A stretch of 64,000 nt of DNA from Chloroflexaceae bacterium. Its GTDB lineage: Bacteria > Chloroflexota > Chloroflexia > Chloroflexales > Chloroflexaceae. The notes under the pieces were generated by a model. That model was not told the origin of the DNA and ran no database searches. It saw nothing but the letters and a program-made list of their open reading frames with translations. Both the position numbers and the translations under genes were made by a program. Below, piece after piece: positions 27,076 through 37,107 of this stretch. The DNA is taken from contig JANWYD010000003.1 of the NCBI GenBank assembly GCA_025057155.1, forward strand, positions 186,001 through 250,000, written 5' to 3'. Positions within the stretch are counted from its first letter, which is position 1. Each line of letters begins with the position of its first letter.

Positions 27076-28473
27076 TCAACCCGCCTGGGAGTGCAGTTTT
27101 TCGCGGATGCTCAGCACCTCGCTGCGGAGCCGGTTATCGGTGTTTATCTCCTCGGCGACCTTTTCGCAGGCATACATTACCGTGGTATGGTCGCGGCCGC
27201 CGAGCATATTGCCGATATCCACCAGGCTCGCCTCCGTCTCCTCGCGAAGCAGGTACATCGCCACGTGGCGCGGCACCACGACATTGCGCGAGCGGCCGCG
27301 GCCGGTCAGCGCGCGCACGTCAATGCCGTAGTGTTCGCTTACGGCCTGGATAATCGAGTCGGCGGTGATGCGGCGCCGGCGCGTACTGCCGAGCAGATCG
27401 GCGAGGGCCTGGGTTGCCACCTCGACACTGATGGGCAGACTGTGCATGGCAGCGTAGGCCGCCACGCGGTTCAAACTGCCCTCAAGCTCACGGATATTGC
27501 TCTGCACCTTGTGGGCCAGGAAGTCAATCACCTCATCGGGCACAAAGACGTTCATCTGATCGCCCTTAGCGCGCAGGATGGCGGTGCGCGTCTCCAGGTC
27601 CGGCGGCTGAATATCAGCGATCAGCCCCCATTCGAAGCGCGAGCGGAGGCGTTCTTCCAGGGTCAGGATCGCCTTGGGCGGCTTATCGGAGCTGATCACG
27701 ATATGCTTGGCCGCGGAGTGAAGGGCGTTGAAGGTGTGGAAGAACTCCTCCTGGGTGGACTCTTTGCCGGCGATGAACTGGATGTCATCGATCAGCAGCA
27801 CATCTATGTTCCGGTAGCGCATCCGGAACTCGTCGGTCTGCTGGCGGCGGATGGCATTGATCAAATCATTGGTAAACTTCTCCGAGGAAACATAGAGCAC
27901 ATTAATTTCTGGGTCGCGGTCGAGCACATAATTGCCGATCGCATGGAGCAGGTGCGTTTTCCCCAGGCCCACGCCGCCATAGAGGAAGAGCGGATTATAG
28001 GCCTGGCCCGGCTTATCGGCGACGGCCAGACAGGCGGCGTGGGCCAGGCGGTTGCTGGACCCGACGATAAAGCGCGAGAAGGTGTACTTCGGGTTGAGCA
28101 TCCCCGAACGCATGGCGCTGGAGAGCTCCAATTGCACCGCCCGCTCGCCGCCGTCGTAGCGGTCTTCATCGCTTGCGGAGAGGGCGGCAGGCACGGCGGG
28201 GCTTTCGCCGAGAGCAGTCTGCTGCCCGCTACTGGCAATCACTACGCGCACCTGCACCGGGTAGCCAACCACATCGCCGAGGGAACGTCGCACTGGCGCC
28301 AGAAAGCGCGTCTCCAGCCCCTCCTTGTGGAAAGGCGATATTGTGCCAACTGTGGCTAAGCCCCCATCGAGGGCCAGCAGGCTCGTTCCGCGCAGCCAGG
28401 TGTCAAACTCCTGGCGCGAGGTCTGCAATTGTATCGTGCCCAGTGCTGCTTGCCAGATCTGGTTTAAGTTCAC
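27076..28473 (-). CDS. dnaA: Chromosomal replication initiator DnaA
   Basis: The 465-residue protein has all four DnaA domains. Domain I ([20 protein letters not shown]) and a short linker are followed by the AAA+ domain with Walker [12 protein letters not shown], Walker [10 protein letters not shown] and sensor region SSDKPP. Domain IV carries the DnaA signature [15 protein letters not shown] for box recognition. It melts oriC and loads helicase. The start is GTG 28473, preceded by AGGGAGG; the frame upstream encodes residues not typical of DnaA. The upstream spacer holds DnaA boxes and an AT-rich tract, so oriC adjoins the gene. Confidence 0.97.
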   Translation of the reverse strand: MNLNQIWQAALGTIQLQTSRQEFDTWLRGTSLLALDGGLATVGTISPFHKEGLETRFLAPVRRSLGDVVGYPVQVRVVIASSGQQTALGESPAVPAALSASDEDRYDGGERAVQLELSSAMRSGMLNPKYTFSRFIVGSSNRLAHAACLAVADKPGQAYNPLFLYGGVGLGKTHLLHAIGNYVLDRDPEINVLYVSSEKFTNDLINAIRRQQTDEFRMRYRNIDVLLIDDIQFIAGKESTQEEFFHTFNALHSAAKHIVISSDKPPKAILTLEERLRSRFEWGLIADIQPPDLETRTAILRAKGDQMNVFVPDEVIDFLAHKVQSNIRELEGSLNRVAAYAAMHSLPISVEVATQALADLLGSTRRRRITADSIIQAVSEHYGIDVRALTGRGRSRNVVVPRHVAMYLLREETEASLVDIGNMLGGRDHTTVMYACEKVAEEINTDNRLRSEVLSIREKLHSQAG

Positions 28474-28616
28474 ATGCGCCTCCCTGGCACTGGCCACAGG
28501 AACCCACGACACGCGGCGAGCCGCGCACCGTTCCATAGTGACTCTGAGATACGGGCCGGACCGTTCAGCGGACAGGTCGTGGGGACCGCTGGTGGTATGC
28601 GCTGGATGTGGACGAG

Positions 28617-28645
28617 ATCATACTCCAAACTCTCCAATTTTTCAA
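28617..28645 (-). promoter_or_regulatory. dnaA promoter
   Basis: On the minus strand TTGAAA (28645-28640) and TATGAT (28622-28617) are spaced by 17 bp, about 145 bp upstream of the GTG start. The promoter lies inside the AT-rich tract, so unwinding and transcription may be coupled. Confidence 0.55.
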
Positions 28646-28763
28646 GCAACATAACGTGCAATTCTATAATTCCTCCTTATAGTTATGCGCGCTGGTATAG
28701 CGGCGTTTCTTTCTATTCTGGCGCGCTATTCGGCGCTTTATGTAGACAACCTTTTGCCAACCA

Positions 28764-28894
28764 TGTGGATAACTCGGCGATGTGTCATTCGTTTTCAGGG
28801 ACGCGCGCCGCATTCGGGCCGTCCGGAGCGGCGCCAGGCGCGGCGTCGGCGGTTTCACCGCGATTGTGGATAACCGGGCGCTGGTTGTGGAGAA
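28764..28894 (+). promoter_or_regulatory. DnaA box cluster
   Basis: TGTGGATAA at 28764-28772 and 28865-28873 equals the complement of the consensus box TTATCCACA. TGTGGAGAA at 28886-28894 differs at one base. The last two are 21 bp apart, a spacing of two helical turns. Confidence 0.8.
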
Positions 28895-29065
28895 CGTGTG
28901 GGTGGATGTGGGCAGTTTACCTGCCATATTCAGGCGTTGTTAGCGCCTGAGTTGTTGCGCTTCTCATGGAGCGTCCGGTGCGTTCAGGGGAAAATAATGG
29001 TTGGGGACGAGGGGATGCGGGAGGGAGCAGTCCCCGCGGCGTCTCAGCGGAGCGCGCCCTCGCCG

Positions 29066-29671
<606 letters not shown>

Positions 29672-29790
29672 ACCTCGCTTTGTCCGCTGGAACGACGCTT
29701 CTGGATCAGGCGGCGCGGCGACTGCGGACGCCCTGGCGCGCCAGTATACCAGAACCGGTCTGGCTGCGTGGTTTCTGTATTCCTGCCAGT

Positions 29791-29817
29791 GTAGCGCAAC
29801 CCGGAGGGTTGCGCTAC
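29791..29817. terminator. 12-bp perfect hairpin GTAGCGCAACCC/GGGTTGCGCTAC
   Basis: Perfect stem with a 3-base loop and TTTTT a few bases later on the plus strand. It lies in the divergent spacer between scpB and the permease and belongs to the GCGCAACCC hairpin family (also 3578-3598 and 63690-63712). Termination is possible but there is no upstream plus-strand gene. Confidence 0.45.
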
Positions 29818-29846
29818 GGGGCGTTTTTCAGCGGCAGGACCGGATA

Positions 29847-29855
29847 TGGTATCAT
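29847..29855 (+). promoter_or_regulatory. Extended -10 promoter of the nucleoside permease gene
   Basis: TGGTATCAT is an extended -10 element 36 bp upstream of ATG 29892. Confidence 0.45.
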
Positions 29856-29891
29856 ACAGCGGCCGCTATCGTAAGGGAAGGAAGGCAGCGT

Positions 29892-31133
29892 ATGGCAGCG
29901 CGCCGCCGCGGGCTTACCCGACGCCATGTGATCGCCGGCTTTTTCATCGCCCTTGGCCTGCTCCTGATCCTCACCAACATCGCCGGGATCGGCGAAGCCG
30001 ACCCAACCGTCTCAAAACTGGCCTTTGGCGTGCCCGGCCCGGTGGTCGAGGCGCCGACCGCCCTCTCGCTCACCCTTATCGGCAGCGTCTTTTTCGCCAG
30101 CGGCGCACTGGCGTTCGTGCCAGCGGCAGCGCGTCTGGCCGTCTGGTTGCTGTGGACCTCGGCTGTGCTGATCTTTCCGGCTGTACTGATCTGGGCGGCC
30201 GCCGGGAAACAGACCAACGTGATGACCATGATCAGCGAGACGTTGCGACTGGGCACGCCGATTGCCCTGGGGGCCATGGCCGGCATCTGGGCCGAACGCA
30301 GCGGGGTGATTAACATCGCCATTGAGGGCATGATGCTCAGCGGAGCCGCATTCGGGTTCGCCGTGTTTGCATTCACCGGGAACATCTGGATCGGGGTGCT
30401 GGCGGCAGTGCTCGTCGGCGGGTTGATGGGGCTGATCCATGCCCTGCTCGCCATTCAGTTCAAAACCGACCAGATTATCAGCGGCACGGTGATCAACATT
30501 CTGGCCATCGGCGTGACCGGCTACCTGCGACGGCAGTTCATCGTTGATTCCGGCGGCGGACGGGTGACGCTCCCGCAGGTGCCCATTCCGTTGCTGAGCG
30601 ATATTCCCGTCCTCGGCCCGGCCCTGTTCAACGGCAAGCCGATCTTCTATGCCATGGTCGTGCTGGTGGTATTGACCCACCTGGTGCTCTTCTTTACTCG
30701 CTGGGGTCTGCGGACGCGCGCGGTCGGCGAGAATCCGCGGGCGGCCGACACGGTGGGCATCAATGTATACCGGGTGCGCTACACCGATGTGCTGATCAGC
30801 GGAATGATCGCCGGTCTTGGAGGCGCCTGGTTCTCGCTGGAGACAGTGGGCAACTTCGACGATGGAATGACCGCCGGCAAGGGCTTCATTGCCCTGGCGG
30901 CGATGATCTTCGGCAAATGGATGCCATTCGGGGCCTTTGGAGGGGCGATGCTCTTTGGCTATTTTGAGGCTCTGCAGACCCGTTTGCAGATCCTCAAGGT
31001 TGAGATTGGCGGTGCGCCGGTGCCGGTGCAGTTTTTACAGATCCTGCCCTACGTAGCCACGATGGTTGTACTGGCCGGCCTGATCGGTCGCGCCGTCGGC
31101 CCGGCGGCCGCCGGCAAGCCCTATGAAAAGTAA
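29892..31133 (+). CDS. ABC permease of the nucleoside/BMP type (NupQ/YufQ-like)
   Basis: The 413-residue protein has about ten hydrophobic helices and the branched-chain-amino-acid/ribose permease signatures: WAERSGVINIAIEGMML, GTVINILAIGVTGYLR, RAVGENPRAADTVGIN (EAA-like cytoplasmic loop) and GKGFIALAAMIFGKW. Such permeases pair with a second permease, an ATPase and a BMP-family lipoprotein to import purine nucleosides. Here it stands alone; a BMP lipoprotein is at 50613-51815. The first 100 residues add two extra TM helices. ATG 29892 has GGAAGG before it, so the longer frame from 29640 is rejected. Confidence 0.9.
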   Translation: MAARRRGLTRRHVIAGFFIALGLLLILTNIAGIGEADPTVSKLAFGVPGPVVEAPTALSLTLIGSVFFASGALAFVPAAARLAVWLLWTSAVLIFPAVLIWAAAGKQTNVMTMISETLRLGTPIALGAMAGIWAERSGVINIAIEGMMLSGAAFGFAVFAFTGNIWIGVLAAVLVGGLMGLIHALLAIQFKTDQIISGTVINILAIGVTGYLRRQFIVDSGGGRVTLPQVPIPLLSDIPVLGPALFNGKPIFYAMVVLVVLTHLVLFFTRWGLRTRAVGENPRAADTVGINVYRVRYTDVLISGMIAGLGGAWFSLETVGNFDDGMTAGKGFIALAAMIFGKWMPFGAFGGAMLFGYFEALQTRLQILKVEIGGAPVPVQFLQILPYVATMVVLAGLIGRAVGPAAAGKPYEK

Positions 31134-31178
31134 TTCCTATCAAATGGCGAATTGCGGGGAATCCTGGCTTCCCCATAC

Positions 31179-31433
31179 TCATATCAGCCCCTCAGCTTCC
31201 AGCCAGTTCTGCACATCGCTGTCGCTGGGGGCAGGGTTGCCGCCGGGAATGTAGCGGTAGCGACCGCCATACCCCTCCATCACCTGGTCGCGCAATGCGG
31301 CTGCTTCGGGTGAATCGTCGGTGTCCGGCACACGTACAACCGCCCCTGTTTCCAGATCGAGATAGTAGCTGTAGGCCGGATCGGTCTCGGCAAGGGCGGC
31401 GCGGATCTGTTCTCGATTATAGTGACCTGCCAC
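31179..31433 (-). CDS. Small UPF0158-like hypothetical protein
   Basis: The 84-residue product begins at GTG 31433, which has GGGAGG at good spacing; a longer frame from 31616 has atypical composition and is rejected. The sequence IRAALAETDPAYSYYLDLETGAVVRVPD resembles UPF0158-type proteins with a strand-turn around a TG motif. An acidic tail (SDSDVQNWLEAEGLI) ends it. Function unknown. It lies convergent to the permease and downstream of the roadblock gene on the same strand. Confidence 0.6.
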   Translation of the reverse strand: MAGHYNREQIRAALAETDPAYSYYLDLETGAVVRVPDTDDSPEAAALRDQVMEGYGGRYRYIPGGNPAPSDSDVQNWLEAEGLI

Positions 31434-31661
31434 TGCAGCCTCCCGGTAAGCGCCAGGCTGAGGACACTGGCGACGTGAACGGTCTGTGCGCGGCGCAGCC
31501 GCACAACACTGATGCCTTCTGTGAGCGTGCAATCCTTTGCGCAACTTCCTGGACGGCGAAGAGCGAGGTATTGGGCGGGTTCGCCGGCGGGCCGCCGGGC
31601 ACAGAAATGGGCCCAAGGCCTGTGCCTCGGACCCCGGTGTCTGCCGCGCCCCACCGCCTGA

Positions 31662-32030
31662 TCACACCAGGTTGATCAGTTCGTTAGCTGTACGGCGCAT
31701 ATCAAGAAAGACGAGGCCAAGCTTGGCGCGGCTCTGGGCCAGCGCGGTAAGTACGGCCTCCTCACCGATAGCCATCAGGATCACATACCCGTCCTCGCCA
31801 CGGACAAAGACCTGATCAAGCTGACCACGTCGCAACTCGGAGGCGATACGTTCTCCGAGCGAGAGCATTGCGGCGCTCATCGCCGAAACCCGATCCTCCT
31901 CCACATCGGCGGGCAGCGCCGAAGCCATGATGAGGCCATCAACACTCACGACGGCCGACGCCTCGATGTCAGGCGTATTCATGGACAGGGCTTTCAGATG
32001 CCGCACCATTTCTTCGGTTCTGCTTGCCAT
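31662..32030 (-). CDS. Roadblock/LC7 domain protein (MglB-like)
   Basis: The 122-residue protein is a single roadblock domain: an initial helix, DIEASAVVSVDGLIMASALP, a central helix, LDQVFVRGEDGYVILMAIGEEAVLTAL and a final helix LGLVFLDMRRTANEL. Bacterial roadblock proteins regulate small Ras-like GTPases such as MglA, often in polarity or gliding. No GTPase gene is nearby. The ATG at 32030 has a near-perfect AAGGAGG; the longer frame to 32162 has none. Gliding motility is known in filamentous Chloroflexota, but a link is only a guess. Confidence 0.88.
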   Translation of the reverse strand: MASRTEEMVRHLKALSMNTPDIEASAVVSVDGLIMASALPADVEEDRVSAMSAAMLSLGERIASELRRGQLDQVFVRGEDGYVILMAIGEEAVLTALAQSRAKLGLVFLDMRRTANELINLV

Positions 32031-32418
32031 GCATATCCTCCTTGGGCCGTCAGCCAGTTGTGGGGCAGGGGCAAGAGTGCGCCGGGACTTGCCGGTCTGG
32101 TTCAAGGCCGCAACGCGACGGCCATCAGCGCCTATTGTACTACAACTCCGTACCAGCGGCAACTAGTTTGCTCGGTGCCAATGGGCCAGGAGGCCCCTGG
32201 TCAGGCGTTGAAGTGTAATGACTAGTCACTACTGTGAGTATATCACTGGTCTATTACGGCGATCAGTACTGGCGCCGCCGGGTTGCTCCCGTGGCTCCGG
32301 GGGGCTGGCGGGGTAGGGGGTAGCCGGGTTTGCCCCCGCCCCTGCCGGAGGGGCGGGGCGGTCGGCATATGAGAGCCATTGCGGGGGCTGCGCGCCTCTG
32401 CCGACACAACACTGCGTT

Positions 32419-33729
32419 TCAGGGTTGATCGAGCCGGGCGCGGAGGGCGTTGTCGGCATTCTCCACCGCCTGAGCCGGTGTGAGCAGTCGCCGCAGCACG
32501 CCGCTTTGCATGTCGCTCAGGACGGGCCAGAGCGTTTCGGTGGCGGCGCGGGTGTTGGGCATTGGCAAGCCGGCCTCGGCCTGGGCGCGGAAGACGCGCG
32601 CCGCTTCCCGCAGTTCGGAAGGAAGAACGAGATCGGTCGCGTTGAGGTCGAGGCTCATCAGCGCAGGTTGGCGCCCGGCGCGCAGCAGGTCACGCTGCAC
32701 GCTCTCGCTGATGAGATGGCGTGTGAAGGCGACGGCCGCGGCGCGCTCAGGTCCATCCCCGAGGCGGGCATTGAGTACCAAAGTGTCGCTCTGCACATAG
32801 GGTCGGGGCGGGCGGCTGGTTTCGGAAAGGCGCGGCAGCGGAGCGACCCCCAGATTGCCGGGCCAGAGGGCGCTGTAGCGACCCAGCGCATGCGCCCAGT
32901 CAATGGTCATCAGGGCGCGCTGGCTCAGCACCGCGTTGTCCACGGTAATGCCATCCAGACTTGCCAGCACGCCGCTGTCTTCGCGCAAGACGAGCAGCCA
33001 CTCCAGCCAGGCTTCGGTTCCCGCGCGGCCATCAAGGCCGAGCACGAGGTTGCCCTGGTCGTCGAAGATGCGCCCGCCGAAGGCGTAGAGATAGCCAATC
33101 GTACGGTGGAGGTTCAGGTTGTAGGCCAATCCCCAGACCGGGGGATTGCTGCGATTGTCGCTGAGACCCCGGGCGACGCGCAGCAGGCTGTCCGTATCGC
33201 CTGGCGGAGCGGCGAAGAAATTGGCCTTGTTGTAGTACAGCGCGAGGGTGTCGAAGGTGAGCGGCACGCCATAGAGACCGGCGCCCTCGCGGCGGCGCAC
33301 CTGAGCGGCCCCTACCGCCGTCGGCAGCAAACGCTCGAGGTCCTGCGCCGCCAGCAGGCCATCGAGGGGCAGGAGGGCGCCTTCTTCAGCCAGGCTGCCC
33401 AGGGTATGGCTGGGAACAATCGCCATGTGCGGGCCGGCGCCCTCCGCCACGGCGCTCGCCAGGTCATCGCGCAGGCTGGCAACCTGGCGCGTCTGGATCA
33501 CGACCTGCATCCCTGGATTGCCGCGGTTGAAGCGTTCGACCACGGCGGCCAGAGTGCGGTCGGCGGGAGGCGACCAGGCGTGCCACAGAATCAGGATCGC
33601 CCGCGCCGGAGGAGAGGGAGCGGGCTGCGGGGTGGTTGGCGGACTGGCGCCTTGCGCGCTGCATGCAATGAGAATGAGGAGCGTCAGGGCCAGGATCACG
33701 TTCCGTCTCAGTTGCTGAGGTACGGCCAC
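32419..33729 (-). CDS. Extracellular solute-binding lipoprotein (family 1, sugar-type ABC)
   Basis: The 436-residue protein starts at GTG 33729 behind AAGGAG, has a lipoprotein signal (LTLLILIACSAQ) and a Pro/Thr/Ser-rich linker. It then follows the family-1 binding-protein fold: ILWHAWSPPADRTLAAVVERFNRGNPGMQVV, ALYYNKANF, MTIDWAHALGRYSALWP and VQSDTLVLNARLG. It would deliver a carbohydrate to an ABC permease on the outer face of the membrane. No permease or ATPase genes adjoin it; the GH1 glucosidase 1.6 kb upstream on the same strand suggests a glucoside, with the acetyltransferase gene in between. Confidence 0.88.
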   Translation of the reverse strand: MAVPQQLRRNVILALTLLILIACSAQGASPPTTPQPAPSPPARAILILWHAWSPPADRTLAAVVERFNRGNPGMQVVIQTRQVASLRDDLASAVAEGAGPHMAIVPSHTLGSLAEEGALLPLDGLLAAQDLERLLPTAVGAAQVRRREGAGLYGVPLTFDTLALYYNKANFFAAPPGDTDSLLRVARGLSDNRSNPPVWGLAYNLNLHRTIGYLYAFGGRIFDDQGNLVLGLDGRAGTEAWLEWLLVLREDSGVLASLDGITVDNAVLSQRALMTIDWAHALGRYSALWPGNLGVAPLPRLSETSRPPRPYVQSDTLVLNARLGDGPERAAAVAFTRHLISESVQRDLLRAGRQPALMSLDLNATDLVLPSELREAARVFRAQAEAGLPMPNTRAATETLWPVLSDMQSGVLRRLLTPAQAVENADNALRARLDQP

Positions 33730-33759
33730 GGTGCGCTCCTTGCCGGTGTAGACTCTGGG

Positions 33760-33789
33760 ATTATAGCACGGCAGTGCGAACCGTCGCAA
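33760..33789 (-). promoter_or_regulatory. Promoter of the solute-binding lipoprotein gene
   Basis: On the minus strand TTGCGA (33789-33784) and TATAAT (33765-33760) are spaced by 18 bp, with TGC before the -10, 31 bp from the GTG. Confidence 0.6.
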
Positions 33790-33801
33790 GGCGCTTCATG
33801 C

Positions 33802-33822
33802 GATTTTGGATTTTGGATTGCC
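33802..33822. repeat. AATCCAAAATC-type dispersed repeat (inverted)
   Basis: GATTTTGGATTTTGGATTGCC followed by ATATAC is the complement of the repeat at 41926-41960 and 55551-55586. It sits just upstream of the binding-protein promoter. Confidence 0.7.
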
Positions 33823-33932
33823 ATATACATTGCACCGACCCCGGGGCGCAGCCCTTCCTCGCAGGTATTTGCTGGCGCATCATTGCGCCGTGTTCCCCAT
33901 CCGAGGCAGAGGGACGCCCGGCTCCCCCTGGT

Positions 33933-35156
33933 TTACAGGAGCAGCGCCGGATCGAAGCGGTGCGCGATAAGATAGCGCCGCCCGTTTTCGATTGCCGTGT
34001 CGCCGATGAGGTAGCGCCCAGGGGCAAAGCCAAGGTGCGTTTCGAGGAGCGTGTCGCTGGTGGCGCGCCATGCCGCGGCGAGGCGGGGATCGTCGCGTTG
34101 CAGGGCGGTCCAGTCGGCGGGGACTTCAAGAGCCAGATGCGGGGCGTCATAGGGGCAAGGGCGCGGGCGGGGACCCTCGTTGAGGATGGCGCAGCCCGGA
34201 AAGCGGCTGAGGTCGTGATGGTCGGTGCGAGGCGCTGCGTTGAGGGCGGCCTGGCCGCGCGCCGAGCGAGGCAGCCAGACCAGGCCGAGGCGCGAGGCGC
34301 TGATCCGGTTCAGTTCGTTCTGGAAGGGATAGTAGGCCCGGTAAAACTCGCCGGCAAGCGCCCGCAGCTTGCTGAAGTTGAGAACCGCGTTGGGGAACTG
34401 GAGGGGATCGGCGGTCCAGTGCAGCACGTCCAGGTTGCGGGCGAGGGCCTGGCGGGCCTGTTCGCGTTTCAGCGCGGCGGCGATGCCCGCGCCCCGGTAG
34501 GCCGCGGCCACGCCCATCGTCTGGGACTCAACCAGCAGGTCGAGGCGATAGGGAAGCCCCAATCGCTCCAGGGCCGGCAGGCCGAAGCGGAAGAACCCCA
34601 GCAGGAAGCCAACCACCTGCCCATTGCGGCGGGCGACCAGCGACGTGGCCGGGGCAAACTCCACACTGTGCAGGTCGTCGGGGTAGGCTTCGGCCTCGCC
34701 CAGCCCCCAGATGACGCCGCGGAGATGGCGGATGGCGGGCAGTTCCCCCTGTGACGGCGCGCCAATGTCGAACGCGCCGCTTATGGTATGCGTGGCGACA
34801 AACGTCCGTCCGGCTTCGGGAAGGTGGATGACTACCCGCGCTGGCGTCAGAAGGGGTTCAAGGCTTGCCCGCAGTTCCTCCGCGGCGGGCAGGGGGCCGA
34901 GGGCATGCAGGCGCAACGTATAGACCGGTTGCCTGTCAACGATGGCGCGCGGAAAGAGCAACCCGACGGCCAGTGGCGCCGGGTCCGACCCGGCGTGGAG
35001 CGTAGCCAGGCTGCCGCCCATGCGGGCGAACGAGGTTTTGACGAAGTAGGCCGGCACAAGGGGCTGCGACGCCAGCGCCGGCAGGGCGTAGAACGCATCC
35101 ACCTGAGTAGACCAGGCTGCACTGTTGCCGGGGATCACTGTCCAGGTCAGACTCAT
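33933..35156 (-). CDS. Predicted GNAT-type acetyltransferase, long form
   Basis: The 407-residue protein starts MSLTWTVIPG. A GNAT-like core around residues 125-270 includes IRHLRGVIWGLGEAEA, VVGFLLGFFRFG, LLVESQTMGVAAAYRGAGIA (acetyl-CoA loop in AAYRGAGIAAALK) and FPNAVLNFSKLRALAGEFYR. These resemble the COG3375 predicted acetyltransferases. The flanking 120 N-terminal and 130 C-terminal residues are unassigned. Substrate unknown. Longer frame to 35273 lacks a ribosome site. It is on the strand of, and downstream from, the GH1 gene with a 223-bp gap. Confidence 0.8.
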   Translation of the reverse strand: MSLTWTVIPGNSAAWSTQVDAFYALPALASQPLVPAYFVKTSFARMGGSLATLHAGSDPAPLAVGLLFPRAIVDRQPVYTLRLHALGPLPAAEELRASLEPLLTPARVVIHLPEAGRTFVATHTISGAFDIGAPSQGELPAIRHLRGVIWGLGEAEAYPDDLHSVEFAPATSLVARRNGQVVGFLLGFFRFGLPALERLGLPYRLDLLVESQTMGVAAAYRGAGIAAALKREQARQALARNLDVLHWTADPLQFPNAVLNFSKLRALAGEFYRAYYPFQNELNRISASRLGLVWLPRSARGQAALNAAPRTDHHDLSRFPGCAILNEGPRPRPCPYDAPHLALEVPADWTALQRDDPRLAAAWRATSDTLLETHLGFAPGRYLIGDTAIENGRRYLIAHRFDPALLL

Positions 35157-35379
35157 CGGCGGACTGCTCCGGCGCGAAGCACAGGGCGACCGCGGAGCGC
35201 GCCCCGGCCGCTGATGCTCAGGATGGAGCCAGCGCTGCCGATGCTCAGAGTCGACCACAGGCAGCGGAAGCAAAGAATCGCTCCACGACTATAGGCGCTG
35301 ATCAGGCTATTGCCTCCACCGGTCAGATGCGCGGGGGCGCCTGGCATACCTTGTTCCTTCCGACGGAATGCGCGTGGCG

Positions 35380-36726
35380 CTAAAAGCCATTGGCGGCAAT
35401 GACATCACGGTACCAGCTAAAACTATCCCTGGGGATGCGCCGCTGCGTCGCGTAATCAACGTGGACCAGGCCAAATCGCTGGTGGTAGCCCAGGGACCAC
35501 TCGAAATTATCCAGCAATGACCAGTAGAAGTAGCCGATGAGCGGCACGCCGGCCTGGATGGCGCGATAGCAGAACTCCAGATGCTCGCGCAGGAACGCGA
35601 TGCGCCGCTCGTCGCGCACGCGCCCGTCGGCTTCAACCGGATCGAGGTAGCTTACGCCATTCTCGCTGATCAAAATGCGAGATTGATTGTAATGACTGTA
35701 GAGCCGCAGCAAAAACCTATACAGGCCCTCGGGATAGATCTCCCAGCCCATGGCGGTGCGGGGACGTTCAAGGGTGACCAGGCGGTGCTCCCATGGGGTA
35801 GGCCCCCCGGCCACCACCACGCGGGTGTAGTAGTTCAGGGCGAAGAAATCGGTGGGCGTGGCGATAATGGCCAGATCGCCGGGACGCACAAAATGCATGC
35901 CGTGGGGGAGGTAGCCCGCGGCGCGGTAGTCGGCGACCATATCGCCGGGGTAGCCGTGGCCGCACACCGGATCGAGGAACCAGCGATTGTAGTAACCATC
36001 GCGGAAGCGGGCCGCGTCGCGATCAACAGGGTGATCCGAAAGGGGAACGGCGGCCTCGCAGTTCAGGGCGATGCTCACCTGGGCGCCGGGGGCGGCGGCG
36101 TGGATAGCCTGCACGCCCAGACCGTGGGCGAGGAGGGTGTGGTGGGCGGCGGCGAGGGCTGCGGGCATATCGCGACGGCCGGGGGCGTGCTCGCCGAGCT
36201 GGTAGCCGAGCATGCTCACGCACCACGGCTCATTGATGGTGATCCAGTGGCGGACGACATCGCCGAGGGCGGTAGCGACGATACCGGCATACTCGGCGAA
36301 GGCGTAGGCCGTGTCGCGCGACGGCCAGCCTCCTGCTTCCTCCAGCGCCAGGGGCAGATCCCAGTGGTAGAGCGTGGCATAGGGGGTAATGCCGCGCGCC
36401 AGAAGCGCGTCCACCAGGCGGCGGTAGAAGTCGAGCCCGGCCTGGTTGACTGCGCCGCGCCCGTCAGGAAGAATGCGCGGCCAGGCAATGCTGAAGCGGT
36501 AGGCCTTCACGCCGAGTTCGCCCATCAGCGCCACGTCCTCCTGGTAACGGTGGTAGTGGTCGCAGGCGACATCGCCGGTATGGCCGTCGCGCGTCGCGCC
36601 CGGGGTGTGGCTGAACCGGTCCCAGATACTGGGACCGCGCCCGTCTTCCTTCACCGCGCCTTCGATCTGGTAGGCCGACGTAGCGACGCCCCAGATGAAG
36701 CCTTCGGGAAAGCGCATTGCCGGCAT
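35380..36726 (-). CDS. bglA: GH1 beta-glucosidase
   Basis: The 448-residue enzyme is a full GH1: FPEGFIWGVATSAYQIEGA at the start, acid/base Glu166 in TINEPW, nucleophile Glu355 in ISENG, and the aglycone-site segment YFYWSLLDNFEWSLGY. It hydrolyses beta-glucosides or beta-galactosides in the cytoplasm (no signal peptide). ATG 36726 has GAAGG upstream; start 36735 or the GTG/ATG at 36774 are longer options. The sugar-binding lipoprotein 1.6 kb downstream on the same strand may bring in its substrate. Confidence 0.96.
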   Translation of the reverse strand: MPAMRFPEGFIWGVATSAYQIEGAVKEDGRGPSIWDRFSHTPGATRDGHTGDVACDHYHRYQEDVALMGELGVKAYRFSIAWPRILPDGRGAVNQAGLDFYRRLVDALLARGITPYATLYHWDLPLALEEAGGWPSRDTAYAFAEYAGIVATALGDVVRHWITINEPWCVSMLGYQLGEHAPGRRDMPAALAAAHHTLLAHGLGVQAIHAAAPGAQVSIALNCEAAVPLSDHPVDRDAARFRDGYYNRWFLDPVCGHGYPGDMVADYRAAGYLPHGMHFVRPGDLAIIATPTDFFALNYYTRVVVAGGPTPWEHRLVTLERPRTAMGWEIYPEGLYRFLLRLYSHYNQSRILISENGVSYLDPVEADGRVRDERRIAFLREHLEFCYRAIQAGVPLIGYFYWSLLDNFEWSLGYHQRFGLVHVDYATQRRIPRDSFSWYRDVIAANGF

Positions 36727-36857
36727 AGCCAATAGACCTTCGCACTGAAGCGCCTGCAGTTGGCAATCTCCCACAGAGTAGGGAGCACCTCTCTATCGTT
36801 ATTGTAATTGTAATACACAGTTCAATAGTGGTGATTCATGTACCTGTTCAGGCTAAA

Positions 36858-36996
36858 TAGTCTATGGGGTCAGTTTCCTGGTGTCCGCCCCCCTCCCGGC
36901 CTCCCCCCGTTGGGGGGAGGAGCCGGACGCCCTCCTCCGGCGGGGGAGGGTCAGGGAGGGGGCAGGGATGTAGCACAAGACTTTGTTTACAGACCA
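36858..36996. repeat. GC-core MITE-like repeat copy
   Basis: TAGTCTATGGGG...AGTTTCCTGG at the left and ACTTTGTTTACAGACCA at the right surround the CCTCCCCCCGTTGGGGGGAGG core. Imperfect ends and no clear target duplication. A truncated second copy (37007-37090, beginning GTTTCCCTGCCTTTCCGCCC) follows directly. Confidence 0.65.
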
Positions 36997-37006
36997 CTTA
37001 CTAGTC

Positions 37007-37090
37007 GGTGAACGACGTTTCCCTGCCTTTCCGCCCCCCTCCCAGCCTCCCCCCAACGGGGGGAGGAGCGCGGTTCCCTCCCCCTCGGGT
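37007..37090. repeat. Truncated GC-core repeat
   Basis: Left part and core of the same family, lacking the right end, immediately before the MITE-like copy 2. Confidence 0.55.
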
Positions 37091-37107
37091 GATCGTACTC
37101 GGACACC

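Larger units (their letters stand above)
28474..29065. other. oriC: Probable chromosomal replication origin (oriC)
   Basis: The 592-bp gene-free region between dnaA and scpB contains two perfect TGTGGATAA boxes (28764-28772, 28865-28873), a one-mismatch TGTGGAGAA (28886-28894) and a two-mismatch TGTAGACAA (28741-28749), all in the same orientation. An AT-rich tract is at about 28620-28695, a candidate unwinding element, unusual in this GC-rich DNA. The arrangement next to dnaA is typical of bacterial origins. Confidence 0.78.

Noticed and set aside
32229-32459. Small Pro-rich minus-strand frame
   Set aside because: No ribosome site and low-complexity composition; it overlaps the end of the solute-binding gene.
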